Source: Oscillibacter sp. (GTDB taxonomy: Bacteria > Bacillota > Clostridia > Oscillospirales > Oscillospiraceae). Taken from it: a stretch of 60,291 nt of DNA. Below, one piece after another: positions 58,875 through 60,291 of this stretch. Each line of letters opens with the position of its first letter. Position 1 is the first letter of the stretch. Location: the NCBI GenBank assembly GCA_017527365.1, contig JAFXQD010000053.1, forward strand, positions 1 to 60,291, in the 5' to 3' direction. The translations under genes and the position numbers were made by a program. The notes below the pieces were generated by a model that had not been told where the DNA came from, did not search any database, and saw only the letters and a program-made list of their open reading frames with translations.

Positions 58875-59393
58875 ATTAGCAAGCAAGTGCATGAACTCAA
58901 CGAGGACATCCGCGACAGGGAGGTACGTTTGATTGGCGCCGACGGCGAGCAACTGGGCATTATGTCCTCCGCAGAGGCGCTGCGCGTCGCCGAGGAACAG
59001 GACCTTGACTTGGTGAAGATTTCGCCGCAGGCGAAACCGCCGGTCTGCAAGCTGATGAACTACGGCAAGTTCCGCTTCGAGCAGAGCAAGCGGGAGAAGG
59101 AAGCCCGGAAAAATCAGCATCAAGTGGAAATCAAGGAAATCCGGATGTCGCCGGGTATCGACACAGGCGATTTTAACACGAAACTGAAAAGCGCCCGGAA
59201 GTTCATCGCCGACGGCAACCGCGTCAAGGTCTCCGTCCGCTTCCGGGGCCGCGAGATGGCCCACACGGACATTGGAAGGGACCTACTCTCGCAGTTCGCC
59301 GGACAATGCGCCGATGTCGCCAATCTGGAGCGGAACGCAAGGCTGGAGGGGCGCATGATGTCCATTTTCCTCGCCCCGAAAGTCGGCAAGTAG
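58875..59393 (+). CDS. infC: Translation initiation factor IF-3, ATT start
   Basis: IF-3 binds the 30S subunit, keeps 50S away and checks start-codon choice. The 172-residue product shows [67 protein letters not shown] and MMSIFLAPK in pieces, the full family pattern. There is no ATG, GTG or TTG at the N-terminus; ATT at 58875-58877, with AAAGGAGG ten bases upstream, is the start. An ATT or AUU start is a known feature of infC and lets IF-3 repress its own message. Confidence 0.96.
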   Translation: MSKQVHELNEDIRDREVRLIGADGEQLGIMSSAEALRVAEEQDLDLVKISPQAKPPVCKLMNYGKFRFEQSKREKEARKNQHQVEIKEIRMSPGIDTGDFNTKLKSARKFIADGNRVKVSVRFRGREMAHTDIGRDLLSQFAGQCADVANLERNARLEGRMMSIFLAPKVGK

Positions 59394-59454
59394 CCTGCGG
59401 AAGCGCGGCGCCCCGCGCCGCCGTCCCCGCGGAATCACGGAAGGAGCAAACGCT

Positions 59455-59652
59455 ATGCCCAAACTCAAAACCCACAGCGGCGCAAAAAAGCGCTTCAACG
59501 TCACCAAGACCGGGAAAATCAAGCGCGCCAAGGCCTACAAGAGCCACATTCTGACCAAGAAGACGACCAAGCGGACGCGCCGCCTCCGCGCCGGGGGGTA
59601 CGCCGACCCCGCCAACATGGACGCCATTCGCAAGATGATTCCCTACAAGTAA
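59455..59652 (+). CDS. rpmI: 50S ribosomal protein L35
   Basis: A 65-residue, strongly basic ribosomal protein with the family start [20 protein letters not shown] and end of about [10 protein letters not shown]. It lies between infC and rplT as in most bacteria, with GGAAGGAG before the ATG. Confidence 0.98.
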   Translation: MPKLKTHSGAKKRFNVTKTGKIKRAKAYKSHILTKKTTKRTRRLRAGGYADPANMDAIRKMIPYK

Positions 59653-59679
59653 GGCGCGGACGAAACAGGAGGTTACACC

Positions 59680-60030
59680 ATGGCAAGAGTAAAGGGCGCG
59701 ATGATGTCGCGCAAGAGAAGGAAGAAAATCCTGAAGCTGGCGAAGGGCTACTGGGGAAGCAAGTCCAAGCATTTCCGCGTCGCCAACCAAGCGGTGATGA
59801 AGTCCCTGAGCTACGCCTACACGGGGCGCAAGCTGAAAAAGCGCGACTTCCGCTCGTTGTGGATTACGCGCATTTCCGCCGCCTGCAAGACGAACGGGCT
59901 GAACTACTCGACGTTCATGCACGGGCTGAAACAGGCGGGCGTTGAGATTAACCGGAAAATGCTCTCCGAAATGGCAATCAGCGACCCCGGCGCCTTCACG
60001 CGCCTGACGGAGCTGGCGAAACAGGCCTAA
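59680..60030 (+). CDS. rplT: 50S ribosomal protein L20
   Basis: A 116-residue basic protein that binds 23S rRNA early in 50S assembly. Seen: [30 protein letters not shown] N-terminus in pieces, [23 protein letters not shown] and [18 protein letters not shown]. In Bacillus it also represses its own operon. AGGAGG lies before the ATG, 27 bases after rpmI. Confidence 0.98.
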   Translation: MARVKGAMMSRKRRKKILKLAKGYWGSKSKHFRVANQAVMKSLSYAYTGRKLKKRDFRSLWITRISAACKTNGLNYSTFMHGLKQAGVEINRKMLSEMAISDPGAFTRLTELAKQA

Positions 60031-60084
60031 TATGACATACAGCCTCGCGGGGACTGCCTGAATTGCGGACGGCGGTTCCCGTTT

Positions 60085-60126
60085 CGCTGTGCGCGGAAGT
60101 TTCCGCACGAGGGACAGGTTTTTTAT
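60085..60126 (+). terminator. Terminator of infC-rpmI-rplT
   Basis: GTGC-(GC)GGAA pairs with TTCC-GCAC and the sequence ends with six T residues at 60119-60124. The stem is imperfect. Confidence 0.55.
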
Positions 60127-60139
60127 AGCTAACCGCGCA

Positions 60140-60291
60140 AACCCGAAAATTTGTCTGACTGAGCGGTTGCGACAACCCCCCTCCCGTCGCTGCGCGACAC
60201 CCTCCCCCAAAGGGGGAGGGGCAAGAGCAAAAGCGGAGCGCAACGCCCGCAAACGCGGCGGATACCGTCCCCCTCCCCTATGGGGAGGGGG
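60140..60291. repeat. Palindromic intergenic repeat region at the window edge
   Basis: Two CCCTCCCC/GGGGAGGG palindromes (60200-60220 and 60269-60291) with GTTGCGACAACC and GCTGCGCGACA arms nearby. Similar cores occur at 18477-18504, 21819-21843 and 43022-43052. The window ends inside the second palindrome, as expected if assembly stopped at a dispersed repeat. Confidence 0.65.

Noticed and set aside
1..60291. CRISPR arrays, tRNA or rRNA genes, prophage or IS elements
   Set aside because: No regularly spaced repeats, no tRNA-like cloverleaf, no rRNA stretch and no transposase or integrase pattern were seen on either strand.

Overview
The window reads as a GC-rich chromosome segment of a spore-forming Bacillota, most likely a clostridial lineage of the Oscillospirales type. 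What is seen: strong AGGAGG-type ribosome sites, strong G/C preference at third codon positions, SpoIIID with a sigma-E-like promoter, a stand-alone Spo0A C-terminal DNA-binding domain, CtsR/McsA/ClpC, CtsR boxes, dimeric-type glycyl-tRNA synthetase, an LTA-synthase-like enzyme, LytR-CpsA-Psr protein and infC-rpmI-rplT starting at ATT. The lineage name is an inference. No rRNA, tRNA, CRISPR array, prophage or insertion sequence was recognised. The right edge ends in palindromic intergenic repeats and the left edge breaks inside citX, so both ends may be contig ends. Layout: 1-4.9 kb (minus) is a citrate fermentation operon (CitMHS transporter, citD, citE, citF, broken citX). 5.1-7.3 kb holds spoIIID, an LCP cell-wall ligase with an arginine-rich arm carrying four RGRP cores, and a small ferredoxin. 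7.4-11.2 kb is the ctsR-mcsA-clpC stress operon, without mcsB and with CtsR operators. 11.2-13.4 kb carries a NusG-II/Gx-transporter pair and a CbxX-type AAA+ ATPase. 13.4-18.5 kb has a PTS EIIC-EAL fusion diverging from a CobA-HemD fusion and an aluminium-resistance/methionine-gamma-lyase family enzyme. 18.6-20.0 kb is an AT-richer secreted ricin-type lectin preceded by a roughly 300-nt structured RNA candidate with its own promoter. 20-29 kb (minus) holds a helical protein plus patatin phospholipase, a YdjI-YdjG-YdjH-like SPFH/zinc-ribbon/TPM operon, a DUF3298-like lipoprotein and a Na/Pi symporter with PhoU tail. 29.3-35.3 kb runs from a large EAL/degenerate-GGDEF/PAS protein into dusB, an ECF sigma factor and its anti-sigma factor, the last three joined by ATGA overlaps. 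35.4-40.4 kb holds a PRTase-like protein with altered PRPP motif, an uncharacterised helical protein, an XRE regulator with a cysteine-rich tail, an alanine/glycine symporter, a secreted Lys/Ala/Pro protein and the Spo0A-C orphan. 40.4-50 kb is htpG, a zinc-ribbon membrane protein, the LTA-synthase-like gene, a basic proline-rich protein, glyS with a long structured leader, and an aconitase-family hydratase. 50.2-60 kb has a uracil permease behind a leader-peptide attenuator, rsmA, a REC-GGDEF regulator, a GYxxG-repeat membrane protein, a DUF1538/PII-like pair, an ArsR repressor with a PAP2 phosphatase, and infC-rpmI-rplT. How it works together: metabolism (citrate lyase, aconitase, ferredoxin), cyclic-di-GMP signalling (three separate proteins), sporulation control and envelope stress (ECF sigma pair, YdjIGH-like set, LCP, LtaS-like) dominate. 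The most unusual features are the structured RNA upstream of the lectin, the pyrBI-like attenuator of uraA, the LCP protein with AT-hook-like arms, the mcsB-less Clp operon with a shortened McsA, the orphan Spo0A DNA-binding domain and the DUF1538/tandem-PII-like pair.
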